A DNA stretch of 64,000 bases, from NCBI GenBank assembly GCA_963834825.1, contig CAWICZ010000014.1, forward strand, positions 806,001-870,000, in the 5' to 3' direction. The notes under the pieces are model-generated. The model saw nothing but the letters and a program-made list of their open reading frames with translations. It was not told where the DNA came from and did not search any database. Source of the stretch: JACDAN01 sp963834825. Its GTDB lineage: Bacteria; Actinomycetota; Thermoleophilia; Gaiellales; Gaiellaceae. Below, piece after piece: positions 25,378-33,239 of the stretch (within the stretch, counting starts at the first letter, position 1; every line of letters begins with the position of its first letter). The translations under genes and the position numbers were made by a program.

Positions 25378-25539
25378 GTGCCCCTTCCAGTGATGCCGCC
25401 GAGCTTCTGGGTCGCGAGCACCAAGCCAGAGTGCGCACTCCGACGCGCCAAGGCTAGGCAGCCTTGGCAAGGAGGAGGGTGGGCTCTGGCGCTGCGTGAT
25501 CGCGGGCCAGAAGCCGGCATGTATCGCTGGATGGGGCAC
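25378..25539. repeat. 162-bp palindromic dispersed repeat, copy 1
   Basis: Begins 2 nt after the mltG stop and ends 3 nt before the aroE start. Its ends are imperfect inverted repeats about 55 nt long, starting GTGCCCCTTCCAGTGATG on one strand and GTGCCCCATCCAGCGATA on the other. At the centre GCCAAGGCT (25447-25455) pairs perfectly with AGCCTTGGC (25460-25468). Copy 2, in inverted orientation, is at 53843-54004 with exactly the same length and roughly 80% identity by eye. No transposase is inside, so it is MITE-like or REP/BIME-like. The end GGATGGGG may serve as SD for aroE. Confidence 0.8.
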
Positions 25540-25542
25540 TAA

Positions 25543-26226
25543 GTGCGGCTCGTCGCGCTGATCGGCTCGCCGGTCGCTCAGTCGCTCTCGCCGCGCATGC
25601 AGAACGCCGCGTTCGCCGCCCGTGGGCTCGACTGGACCTACGTGGCCTGCGAGGTGGAGGCCCATGAGCTCGAGGCGGCGGTCCGGGGGCTCGAGGCGCT
25701 CGGGTTCGCCGGCGCCAACGTGACGGCGCCGTACAAGCTCGACGCGGCTCGCTTGGTGGAGACCGACCTCGAGTCCGTGAACACGCTGATCTTCCGGCCG
25801 CCGCGTGGGTTCAGCACCGACGCCGCGATCCTCGACGGGCTCGAGTTCGAGCGGCCGGCGATCGTCGGCGACGGCGGCGCGGCGAAGGCGTTCCGCCGCG
25901 CGCTGCCCGAGGCGCGTGTGTTCTCCCGGCGGGCGGAGTGGCCGCCCGACGTGGGCGGTTCTGATCTCGTGATCAACGCCACGCCGGTTCGAGACGAGGT
26001 GCTCGTCCAGCTCAGCGAGGGGCAGACGCTGATCGATCTTCCGTATCCGGACTCGGCCACGGCGGCTGCTGCCCGGCAGGCAGGCGCGCGGGTCCTCGAC
26101 GGTCTCGAGGTGCTCGTCGCCCAGGGCGCGGCGTCGTTCGAGCTCTGGACCGGCGTGTCGCCGCCGGTCGAGGAGATGCGGCGCGCCGTAGGCTTGACTC
26201 GTGCTGAGCCTGACGACAGCCGGTGA
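25543..26226 (+). CDS. aroE: Shikimate dehydrogenase
   Basis: Reduces 3-dehydroshikimate with NADPH. 227 residues, short for AroE (usually 260-280). The substrate site IGSPVAQSLSPRMQNAAF and the block AGANVTAPYKLDA are intact; the nucleotide loop is GDGGAAKAF. GTG start only 3 nt after the palindromic repeat. First gene of aroE-aroC-aroKB-aroQ; it overlaps aroC by 26 bp. Confidence 0.93.
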   Translation: MRLVALIGSPVAQSLSPRMQNAAFAARGLDWTYVACEVEAHELEAAVRGLEALGFAGANVTAPYKLDAARLVETDLESVNTLIFRPPRGFSTDAAILDGLEFERPAIVGDGGAAKAFRRALPEARVFSRRAEWPPDVGGSDLVINATPVRDEVLVQLSEGQTLIDLPYPDSATAAAARQAGARVLDGLEVLVAQGAASFELWTGVSPPVEEMRRAVGLTRAEPDDSR

Positions 26227-27268
26227 GTCGCACGGGCCCGCGCTCGTCGGGATCCTGACCGGCCTCCCGGCGGGGCTCGTCCTCGACCGCGAGGCGATCG
26301 ACGCCGATCTCGCACGGCGCCAGGAGGGCTACGGACGAAGCCCGCGGCAGCGGATCGAGCAGGACCGGGTCGAGGTGCTCGCCGGGCTCCGCCACGGCCG
26401 AACCCTCGGAACGCCGCTCGCGCTCGTCGTCCGCAACCGCGATCACGCGAACTGGGAGTGGGGGATGAGCCCGTGGCCGCCGGAGGGCGATCCCACGGGC
26501 AAGGGAACGAAGCCCGTGTCGCTTCCTCGGCCCGGCCACGCCGACCTGGCCGGGACGCTCAAGCACGGGCACGCCGACATCCGCGACACGCTCGAGCGGG
26601 CGAGCGCACGCCAGACGGCGATCACCGTCGCGGCGGGCGCCGCCGCCAAGGCGCTGCTGCGCGAGATCGGCATCGAGGTCGCCGGGTCACTCGTCGAGAT
26701 GGGCGACGTCGACGAGGCTCGGGCCGAGCGAGACACCGTCGGCGGCGTCGTCGAGGTACGCGCGAAGCACGTCCCGCCCGGCCTCGGCTCCTACGCCACG
26801 AAGCAGGGCCGGCTCGACGCTCGCCTGGCAGCGGCGCTGATGGGCATCCAGGCGGTCAAGGGCGTCGAGATCGGCGAGGGATTCGCGCTCTCCGGGCTCC
26901 GTGGCTCGCAGGCGCACGACGAGATCTTCCGCGACGAGCGCGGCGTGTACCGGGAGACGAACCGGGCCGGCGGGATCGAGGGTGGGGTCTCGAACGGCGA
27001 GGAGATCGTCGTCCGCGCGGCGATGAAGCCACTGCCGACGCTGATGCGGCCACTGCGCTCGGTCGACCTGGTCACGGGCGAGGCGGGCGAGGCGCTCGTG
27101 GAGCGCAGCGACGTCGCGGCGGTGGAGGCGCTGTCCGTCGTCGCCGAGGCCTCGGTCGCATTCGAACTGGCGCGTGCGGCGCGCGAGAAGTTCGGCGGCG
27201 ACGCCGTCGGTGACTTCGTTGCTGCCTACCGCGCCTACGTCGAGCGCATTCCGTGGCAACCGCGCTAG
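26201..27268 (+). CDS. aroC: Chorismate synthase
   Basis: Makes chorismate from EPSP using reduced FMN. 355 residues, typical. Signatures: TAGESHGPALVGILTGLPAG at the start, RPGHADLAGTLKHG in the middle and ERASARQTA. GTG start inside the end of aroE; it overlaps aroK by 16 bp. Confidence 0.97.
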   Translation: MLSLTTAGESHGPALVGILTGLPAGLVLDREAIDADLARRQEGYGRSPRQRIEQDRVEVLAGLRHGRTLGTPLALVVRNRDHANWEWGMSPWPPEGDPTGKGTKPVSLPRPGHADLAGTLKHGHADIRDTLERASARQTAITVAAGAAAKALLREIGIEVAGSLVEMGDVDEARAERDTVGGVVEVRAKHVPPGLGSYATKQGRLDARLAAALMGIQAVKGVEIGEGFALSGLRGSQAHDEIFRDERGVYRETNRAGGIEGGVSNGEEIVVRAAMKPLPTLMRPLRSVDLVTGEAGEALVERSDVAAVEALSVVAEASVAFELARAAREKFGGDAVGDFVAAYRAYVERIPWQPR

Positions 27269-28603
27269 ACAGGCACATCGCGCTCATCGGGTACATGGGC
27301 GCGGGGAAGACGACGATCGGTGCCATGGTCGCGGCTCGGATCGGACGGTTGTTCTTCGACCTCGACCGCGAGATCGAGCGGTCGCTGCGGCTTTCGATCC
27401 CGGAGCTGTTCGAGCAGGAAGGCGAGGCGGGCTTCCGGGTGATCGAGGCGGAACGCACACTGGAGACGCTCCGCCAGAACCGGCCGGCCGTACTGGCCCT
27501 CGGCGGCGGCGCGGTGGAGACGCCGGCGATTCGCAAGGCGCTGGGGGAGCACGCGTTGACGGTCCTCGTCGAGGTCGAGGTCGACGAGGCGTGGGAACGA
27601 GTCGCGCGGACGGCCAGGCCGCTCGCTCAGGACCCCGAGGACTTCCGCGCCCTCTACGAGCGGCGCCGATCGCTGTACGAAGAGACCGCCGAGGTCCGTG
27701 CCCGTGACGCCGACGACGTGATTCTCGCGGCGCTCGGGATCGAGTTCGGCGGCGAGCCGGAGGGAGACGCGCTGATCGCCGACGAGCGCGTGCTCGAGCT
27801 CCATCCCCTCAAGCTCGCCGCCACGCACGTCGCCGGGCCAAAGACCCTCGCCTCCGCCGAGCGGCTCTGGAACGAGCTCCGCGATCGGGCGCGACGGGAC
27901 GATCGTCGGCTACGGCGGCGGCTCGACGACCGATCTCGCCGGCTTCGTCGCCGCGGCCTACATGCGCGGCGTTCGCTGGATCAGCGTCCCGACGACGCTC
28001 GTCGGCCAGGTGGACGCCGGAATCGGCGGAAAGACCGGCGTCGACCTGCCGAGCGGCAAGAACCTCGTCGGGGCGTTCCACTACCCGGACCGCGTCCTGA
28101 TCGACCCGGCGCTGCTCGCGACGCTTCCGGCTGAGGAGCGTCGCAACGGGATGGCCGAGGTGGTGAAGACGGGACTGCTCGCCGGGCGGCCGCTCTGGGA
28201 GCTGCCGGAAGAGGAGATGATCCGCGCGTGCGCCGCCTTCAAGGCCGGCGTGTGCCTGGCGGACCCGTTCGAGCGCCGGGGCCGACGGGAGATCCTCAAC
28301 CTCGGCCACACCTTCGGGCACGCGCTCGAGGCGGCCTCCGACTACCGGCTCGCCCACGGTGAGGCGGTCGCACTCGGATTGACGGCCGCCCTCCGGCTCT
28401 CAGGCTTGCAGCCGCCGGAGGTCCTCGACCCGCAGCCGGTCCGCGTCGACCGCGAGCGGGCGTGGGCGGCGCTCCAGCGCGACAAGAAGGCGCGCGACGG
28501 CAGAATCCGGCTCGTGCTGCTCGAGAAGGTCGGCAAGCCGGTGGTCCGCGAGGCCGAGCCGGTCGAGGTCCGCAAGGCTCTCGACGAGCTGATCGCCGAC
28601 TGA
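27253..28603 (+). pseudogene. aroKB: Shikimate kinase-3-dehydroquinate synthase fusion with a frameshift
   Basis: Residues 1 to about 168 are a complete shikimate kinase: Walker A IGYMGAGKTTIG, DLDREIE, and LALGGGAVET. The ORF then enters dehydroquinate synthase without a stop (ADERVLELHP, KTLASAERLWNELRD). At about 27886 the frame must shift by +1 to continue (GYGGGSTTDLAGFVAAAY, RGVRWISVPTTLVGQ, DAGIGGKTGVDLPSGKN, NLGHTFGHALEA) to the stop at 28603. As read, the first frame ends at 28134. The AroB part before the glycine loop is only about 60 residues against the usual 95. Both enzymes belong to this operon's pathway. A one-base sequence error would restore a full bifunctional protein; real decay is possible. 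Confidence 0.75.
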
Positions 28604-29028
28604 TGCTGGTCGGCGTCCTCAACGGCGTGAACCTGAACACGCTCGGTCGACGTGATCCGGCCGTTTACGGCGCGCTGTCCCTCGAGGAGCTCGAGGACCG
28701 GATCGGCGAGTGGGGACGGGAGCTCGGCTGCGACATTCTCTGCCGGCAGACGAACAGCGAGGGCGAGTACGTCGACTGGTGCCAGGAGCTCGGCGAGTCG
28801 GCGGACGGCCTGATCGTCAACCCCGGCGCATGGTCGCACTACAGCTACGCGATCCACGACGCGCTCGAGCTCGCCCGTGGGCCGGTCGTCGAGGTGCACC
28901 TGTCGGACATCGAAAGCAGGGAGGTGTGGCGCCGGCACTCGGTGCTCGCGGAGCTCGCCGCGCACCGGGTGATCGGGAAGGGGCCCGACGGCTACAAGGA
29001 GGCGCTCGAATTCCTCGTGCGCGCATAG
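28603..29028 (+). CDS. aroQ: Type II 3-dehydroquinate dehydratase
   Basis: 141 residues, the normal size. It begins with the family block VGVLNGVNLNTLGRRDPAVYG containing the catalytic Tyr region, then NSEGEYVDW, NPGAWSHYSYAIHDAL, VEVHLSDIESRE and the final RVIGKGPDGY. ATG overlaps the aroB stop (TGATG). Third step of the shikimate pathway, completing the local cluster. Confidence 0.95.
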   Translation: MLVGVLNGVNLNTLGRRDPAVYGALSLEELEDRIGEWGRELGCDILCRQTNSEGEYVDWCQELGESADGLIVNPGAWSHYSYAIHDALELARGPVVEVHLSDIESREVWRRHSVLAELAAHRVIGKGPDGYKEALEFLVRA

Positions 29029-30050
29029 AGCGGCTTCGCGCGGCGATCGCCGAGCCGTTCCTCGTCACCGCGCCGGTCAACGTCCGCTACCTCACGGGCT
29101 TCGAGAGCACGAACGCAGCACTGCTCGTCGACGCCGACCGGGCTGTGCTCTTTACCGACTTCCGCTATGCGGAGCGAGCGCGGGAAGTCGAGGACGTCGA
29201 GTTCGAGGAGACGAAGCGGTACCTCTACTCCGACCTGCCGGCCTTGCTGCCCCCGCGCGTCGTCTTCGAGGCCGACGCGATGACCTACGCCAACTACGAC
29301 GAGCTGCGCCGGGGCGGCCTCGAGCTCGAGCCTCGACGAGGCGTCGTCGAATCGCTGCGGATCGTGAAGGAGCCGGAGGAGCTGGACGCCATTCGGCGGG
29401 CGACCGACGTCACGGACAGGGCGTACGAGCTGCTCGCCGAGGAGCAACTCAGTGGGCGCACGGAGAAGGCGCTCGCGTGGCGCATGGAGCAGCTCCTGCG
29501 CGAGTGCGGGGCCGACGGGGTTGCGTTTCCGGTCGACATCGCGGCGGGCCCGACGGCCGCCAGCCCGCACGCGGTGCCGGGCGACCGGGTCGTTCAGGAG
29601 GGCGATTTGGTGCTCGTGGACGCCGGCGCCCTGGTCGACGGCTACTGCTCGGACTGTACGAGGACGTTCGCGGCCGGTGAGGTTTCCGACTCGTTGCGGG
29701 AGCTCTACGAGCTCGTGCGACGGGCGCAACAGGCCGGGCTCGATGCGGTGCGCCCCGGCGCCTCGGGACGGGACGTCGATGCGGCGGCTCGGGTGGTGAT
29801 CGCCGATGCGGGCTACGGAGAGAAATTCGGCCACGGGCTCGGGCACGGCCTCGGGCTCCTCGTCCACGAGGCGCCTGTCCTGCGGCCCGAATCGGAGGAC
29901 GTGTTGGCGGCCGGCCACGTCGTCACCGTCGAGCCCGGCATCTATCTGAGCGGCGTCGCGGGAGTCCGCATCGAAGACCTCGTCGTCGTGACCGATGACG
30001 GCGCGGAGGTGCTGACCTCCTTTCCGAAGGAGCTGGCGACCGTCCGGTAG
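29010..30050 (+). CDS. M24-family Xaa-Pro aminopeptidase-like protein
   Basis: About 346 residues. Creatinase-like N-domain (VNVRYLTGFESTNAALLVD), then the pita-bread domain with metal ligands: Asp in VLVDAGALVDGYCSDCTRTF, His in FGHGLGHGLGLLVHEAP, Glu in VTVEPGIY and the final Glu in GVRIEDLVVV. No ATG, GTG or TTG fits its N-terminus. The only SD, a perfect AAGGAGG at 28996-29002, is 7 nt before an ATT codon at 29010, which I take as the probable start. It overlaps aroQ and precedes efp, as in many bacteria. The start is uncertain, the family is not. Confidence 0.88.
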   Translation: MPRARIERLRAAIAEPFLVTAPVNVRYLTGFESTNAALLVDADRAVLFTDFRYAERAREVEDVEFEETKRYLYSDLPALLPPRVVFEADAMTYANYDELRRGGLELEPRRGVVESLRIVKEPEELDAIRRATDVTDRAYELLAEEQLSGRTEKALAWRMEQLLRECGADGVAFPVDIAAGPTAASPHAVPGDRVVQEGDLVLVDAGALVDGYCSDCTRTFAAGEVSDSLRELYELVRRAQQAGLDAVRPGASGRDVDAAARVVIADAGYGEKFGHGLGHGLGLLVHEAPVLRPESEDVLAAGHVVTVEPGIYLSGVAGVRIEDLVVVTDDGAEVLTSFPKELATVR

Positions 30051-30063
30051 ATTGGCCCGCCGG

Positions 30064-30630
30064 ATGGCCGAGACCGTCTCCACGAACCAGTTCAAGAACG
30101 GCATGCACATCGAGCTCGACGGCTCGGCCTGGCGCATCGTCGAGTTCCAGCACGTGAAGCCGGGCAAGGGCGGCGCGTTCGTCCGCACGAAGCTGAAGAA
30201 CCTCGACTCGGGATCCGTCGTCGACAAGACCTTCCGCGCAGGCGAGAAGTTCGCGCGCGTGCACACCGAGACGAAGAACGTCCAGTACCTCTACGACTCG
30301 GGCGACGAGGTCGTCTTCATGGACGAGCAGAGCTACGAGCAGATCAGCCTGCCGCGAGCGACCGTCTCGGACGCGCTCGACTACATGGAGGCCTCGAGCA
30401 CGGTCCAGCTCTTGACGGTCGACGGGCGGCCGTCCGGCGTCCAGATGCCTGCGTCGGTCGAGCTGACCGTCGCCGAGACAGAACCCGGCGTGCGCGGCGA
30501 CACCGTCTCCAACGTCACGAAGCCGGCGAAGCTCGCCACCGGGGCGGTCGTCCAGGTGCCGCTCTTCGTGAACCAGGGCGACCGGATCAAGGTCGACCCC
30601 CGCGAGGGCCGCTACATCTCGCGCGCCTGA
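30064..30630 (+). CDS. efp: Elongation factor P
   Basis: Relieves ribosome stalling at polyproline. 188 residues, three OB-like domains. The tip loop is VKPGKGGAF, whose Lys is the modification site in many bacteria. Signature near the end: GAVVQVPLFVNQGDRIKVDP. ATG 30064 is chosen over an in-frame TTG 12 nt upstream because EF-P proteins begin near here; TAGATT lies 10 nt upstream. A strong hairpin follows the stop. Confidence 0.95.
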   Translation: MAETVSTNQFKNGMHIELDGSAWRIVEFQHVKPGKGGAFVRTKLKNLDSGSVVDKTFRAGEKFARVHTETKNVQYLYDSGDEVVFMDEQSYEQISLPRATVSDALDYMEASSTVQLLTVDGRPSGVQMPASVELTVAETEPGVRGDTVSNVTKPAKLATGAVVQVPLFVNQGDRIKVDPREGRYISRA

Positions 30631-30635
30631 CCTCG

Positions 30636-30664
30636 CCGGACAGGCCTCTTCGAGCCCTGTCCGG
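30636..30664 (+). terminator. Hairpin after efp
   Basis: Arms CCGGACAGG (30636-30644) and CCTGTCCGG (30656-30664) pair perfectly around an 11-nt loop, six nt after the efp stop. No T-run, common for actinobacterial terminators. It likely ends the aro-efp operon. Confidence 0.6.
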
Positions 30665-30724
30665 GGGCCTGGCCCCTGGACACGGCCCGGCCAGCCATTC
30701 CGAGGCGGCGTGCTGAGGCGCTTC

Positions 30725-30730
30725 TAGACT
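30725..30730 (+). promoter_or_regulatory. -10 box of the DUF1361 gene
   Basis: TAGACT ends 8 nt before ATG 30739. It supports 30739 as the true start although the frame breaks soon after. Confidence 0.4.
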
Positions 30731-30738
30731 TTTTCGCT

Positions 30739-31405
30739 ATGACCGACCGGCGCGCGTTCGCGCTCCTTTCGCTTGCTCTCGCGTCAGCGCTCTGCCTCGG
30801 GAGCGCTGGTCTCGCGCTGGCTCTACGCCGACTGGGGGGCGTACGGATTCATGGCCTGGAACCTCTTCCTGGCGTGGATCCCGCTGGTCGCGGCGATCCT
30901 GGTCTACGACGGCCGGCGGCGCGGAGCCAGCCTCGCCGGCCTGTTGCCGATCGCCGCCGTCTGGCTGGTCTTCCTGCCGAACGCGCCCTACCTCCTGACC
31001 GACTTCGTCCATCTCGGCTCGCGTGAGGACGCACCGCTCTGGTTCGACATCGTCCTCTTCGGCTCGTTTGCCTGGACGGGGACGCTGCTGGGCTTCCTCT
31101 CGATCTTCGTCATGCAAGGAGTCGTGCGCCGCGAGGCTGGGCCCGTCTGGGGCTGGGTGCTCGTCGGAGTCAGTCTCGCCGCGAGCTCGTTCGGGATCTA
31201 CCTCGGGCGCTCGCTGGGCTGGAACAGCTGGGACTTCGTCGTGCGGCCCGGCGCGCTGATCGAGGACATCTGGGCAAGGCTGGTCGACCCGCTCGCCTAC
31301 CCGCGAGGCGTCGGGATGACGCTGGCGCTCACGATCGTCCTCTCGACGGGCTACCTGACCATGTACGCCTTCGCCCAGCTCGGCGCGGCCGAGCGAGGAC
31401 GTTAG
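30739..31405 (+). pseudogene. DUF1361 membrane protein with an N-terminal frameshift
   Basis: The clear family part, SRWLYADWGAYGFMAWNLFL then WLVFLPNAPYLLTDFVHLG, is a multi-helix membrane protein of unknown function. In its own frame it could only start at TTG 30773, with no SD or promoter box. A good start, ATG 30739 after TAGACT, gives MTDRRAFALLSLALASALCLG, a fitting first helix, but in another frame. One extra base near 30803 would explain this. Joined length is about 220 residues. If no error exists, the gene either begins at 30773 or is inactive. Confidence 0.65.
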
Positions 31406-31408
31406 GCT
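31403..31408 (+). promoter_or_regulatory. -10 box of the carboxylase operon
   Basis: TAGGCT overlaps the preceding stop and ends 7 nt before GTG 31416. Confidence 0.4.
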
Positions 31409-31415
31409 CGGGTCC

Positions 31416-33239
31416 GTGCCGTCGCTGGTAGACACGACCGTTCGCCTGCTGGGCCAGGAACCGCTGGCGGGGCGGGTTCCCACCGGCTCGATCCTCGAGC
31501 TGGCCGAGGTGCTCGACGGTGCCGGCTTCGCCGCGCTCGAGGTCTCCGGCGGCGGCGTCTTCGACAGCGCGGTTCGGCGTGGGGTGGAGTCGCCGTGGGA
31601 GCGGATCCGTGCGATCAACGCGAGGACGACGACGCCGCTCGGCATGGCACTCCGCGGACGCTTCCTCGTCGGCTCGCGGCCCGTCGGCGGCGACTTCGTC
31701 CGGCGCTTCGTGATGACAGCGGCCGAGAACGGAATTAGCGTCTTCCGCCTCCACGACCCGCTCAACGACGTCTCCAACCTGCGAGAGGCGGGCGAGGCGA
31801 TCACGTCGGCCGACGGCGAGTTCGACGCGGGCCTCATCTACAGTCCCGGCCCGACGGGCGTGACCGACACGCTGGTCGAGCAGGCCAAGAAGCTTCCCGA
31901 GCTGGGGGCCGCGCGGATCCTCCTCCACGACCCGTCGGGGTCGCTCGAGCCGCACCGGTCGCGTGAGCTCGTCACCGCTCTCACCGAAGCGACCGGTCTG
32001 CCGGTCGGCATCTACTGCCAGGGGTCTGGCGGCAGCGCCCTCGCCACGGCGCTCGAGGCGGCCCGCGCAGGAGCCGACCGCGTTGCGTGTGCCACCTTCC
32101 CGGTTGCCCTCGTCGTCCACCGCGTCGCCGGCGAGGGGCTGGCCGAGGCGCTGAAGGGCCTCGGGCTCGATCCCGGCATCGACGTCTCGATGCTCTGGAA
32201 GGCGGCCGGGCTCGTCGACGAGCAGATCGGTGACGAGCCGGTGACCCCGCTGGCGCCGCGCGTCGCCGTCCGCGCCGCTGCGCACAACCTCCCGGCCGGC
32301 CTGGTCGCCGCCCTCGATGCGCACCTTCGCGCGCAGTCGGCCGGCGACCGGCTCGACGAGGTCCTCGGCGAGCTCGAGCAGATTCGCGCCGAGTCCGGCT
32401 GGCCGCCGCTCGCCGCACCGATCGGGCAGATCCTCGGCAGCCAGGCACTCATCCACGTGCTGTCGGCGAGCCGCTACGAAATCGTCGTCGACGAGCTGCG
32501 CGCGCTCTTCCGCGGCGATTTCGGCACGCCGCCGGCGGAGTTTGACCCGACCGCCTCGCGGGCGATCGAACTGCTCTCGGACGGCGAGGTGGAGTCGCAG
32601 CCGGTCGCTGACCTCGACCAGATCCGCGACGAGGCGCGGGGGCTGGCCGCGAGCGACGAGGAGCTCCTGCTGCTCGCGCTCTTCGGCGAGGAGGCCGAGG
32701 CCCTGCTCCGTGCAGTCAGGGGCCGCGCGCAGGGCGACGAGGGTCTTGTCGGCGGAGCCGTCGATCAGGGCCGCGCCGAGCGCATCCGGGAGATCGTGCG
32801 GATCGTCCAGGAGAGCGGCGTCGCCGAGATCGCGCTCGAGGAAGCCGGCATGCGCGTCTCGGTCCGGCGTCGCGAGGAGCCCGAGGCCGTTGCCGGACCG
32901 ACTCCGGCGCCCTCGGAGCCCAGCGAGGCCGATCTCGTTGCCCTCCAGCCGGCCGCGGAGCCCGAGGACGACGGGTACGCGCGCATCGAGGCGCCGATGG
33001 TCGGCACGTTCTACGGGGCGGCATCGCCTGGTGCGCCGCCGTTCGTGGAGGAGGGCGGGTCGGTCGCGACCGGTCAGACGCTGTGCATCCTCGAAGCGAT
33101 GAAGCTGATGAACGAGATCAAGTCGGATCTCGACGGCATCGTCCGGAGGATCCACGTCGCGAACGGCGATGCCGTCGAGTTCGGCCAGCTCCTGTTCGAG
33201 ATCGAGCCGGCGGCGGGGCGGCCGGTCGATGCGGTTTAA
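31416..33239 (+). CDS. Carboxyltransferase-like domain (metal site lost) fused to biotin carrier domain
   Basis: 607 residues. Residues 1 to about 460 follow the carboxyltransferase of pyruvate carboxylase/oxaloacetate decarboxylase: DTTVR at the start, SPWERIRAI, ENGISVFRLHDPLNDVSNL. The metal ligands are gone: RDAHQ is RLLGQ, the carbamylated Lys position reads HDPSG and HTHDTSG is YCQGSGG. The C-terminus is a biotinyl domain with EAMKLMNEI (biotin on K563). The next gene is biotin carboxylase. The carrier is probably functional; the CT-like part cannot use the normal Zn/Mn chemistry and may be structural. True partners (accA/accD-type) are not in the window. Confidence 0.85.
   Translation: MPSLVDTTVRLLGQEPLAGRVPTGSILELAEVLDGAGFAALEVSGGGVFDSAVRRGVESPWERIRAINARTTTPLGMALRGRFLVGSRPVGGDFVRRFVMTAAENGISVFRLHDPLNDVSNLREAGEAITSADGEFDAGLIYSPGPTGVTDTLVEQAKKLPELGAARILLHDPSGSLEPHRSRELVTALTEATGLPVGIYCQGSGGSALATALEAARAGADRVACATFPVALVVHRVAGEGLAEALKGLGLDPGIDVSMLWKAAGLVDEQIGDEPVTPLAPRVAVRAAAHNLPAGLVAALDAHLRAQSAGDRLDEVLGELEQIRAESGWPPLAAPIGQILGSQALIHVLSASRYEIVVDELRALFRGDFGTPPAEFDPTASRAIELLSDGEVESQPVADLDQIRDEARGLAASDEELLLLALFGEEAEALLRAVRGRAQGDEGLVGGAVDQGRAERIREIVRIVQESGVAEIALEEAGMRVSVRRREEPEAVAGPTPAPSEPSEADLVALQPAAEPEDDGYARIEAPMVGTFYGAASPGAPPFVEEGGSVATGQTLCILEAMKLMNEIKSDLDGIVRRIHVANGDAVEFGQLLFEIEPAAGRPVDAV

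Noticed and set aside
25378..25539. Conserved peptide encoded by the 162-bp repeat
   Set aside because: Differences between copies are spread over all codon positions and the arms covary as a palindrome, so structure is the better explanation.
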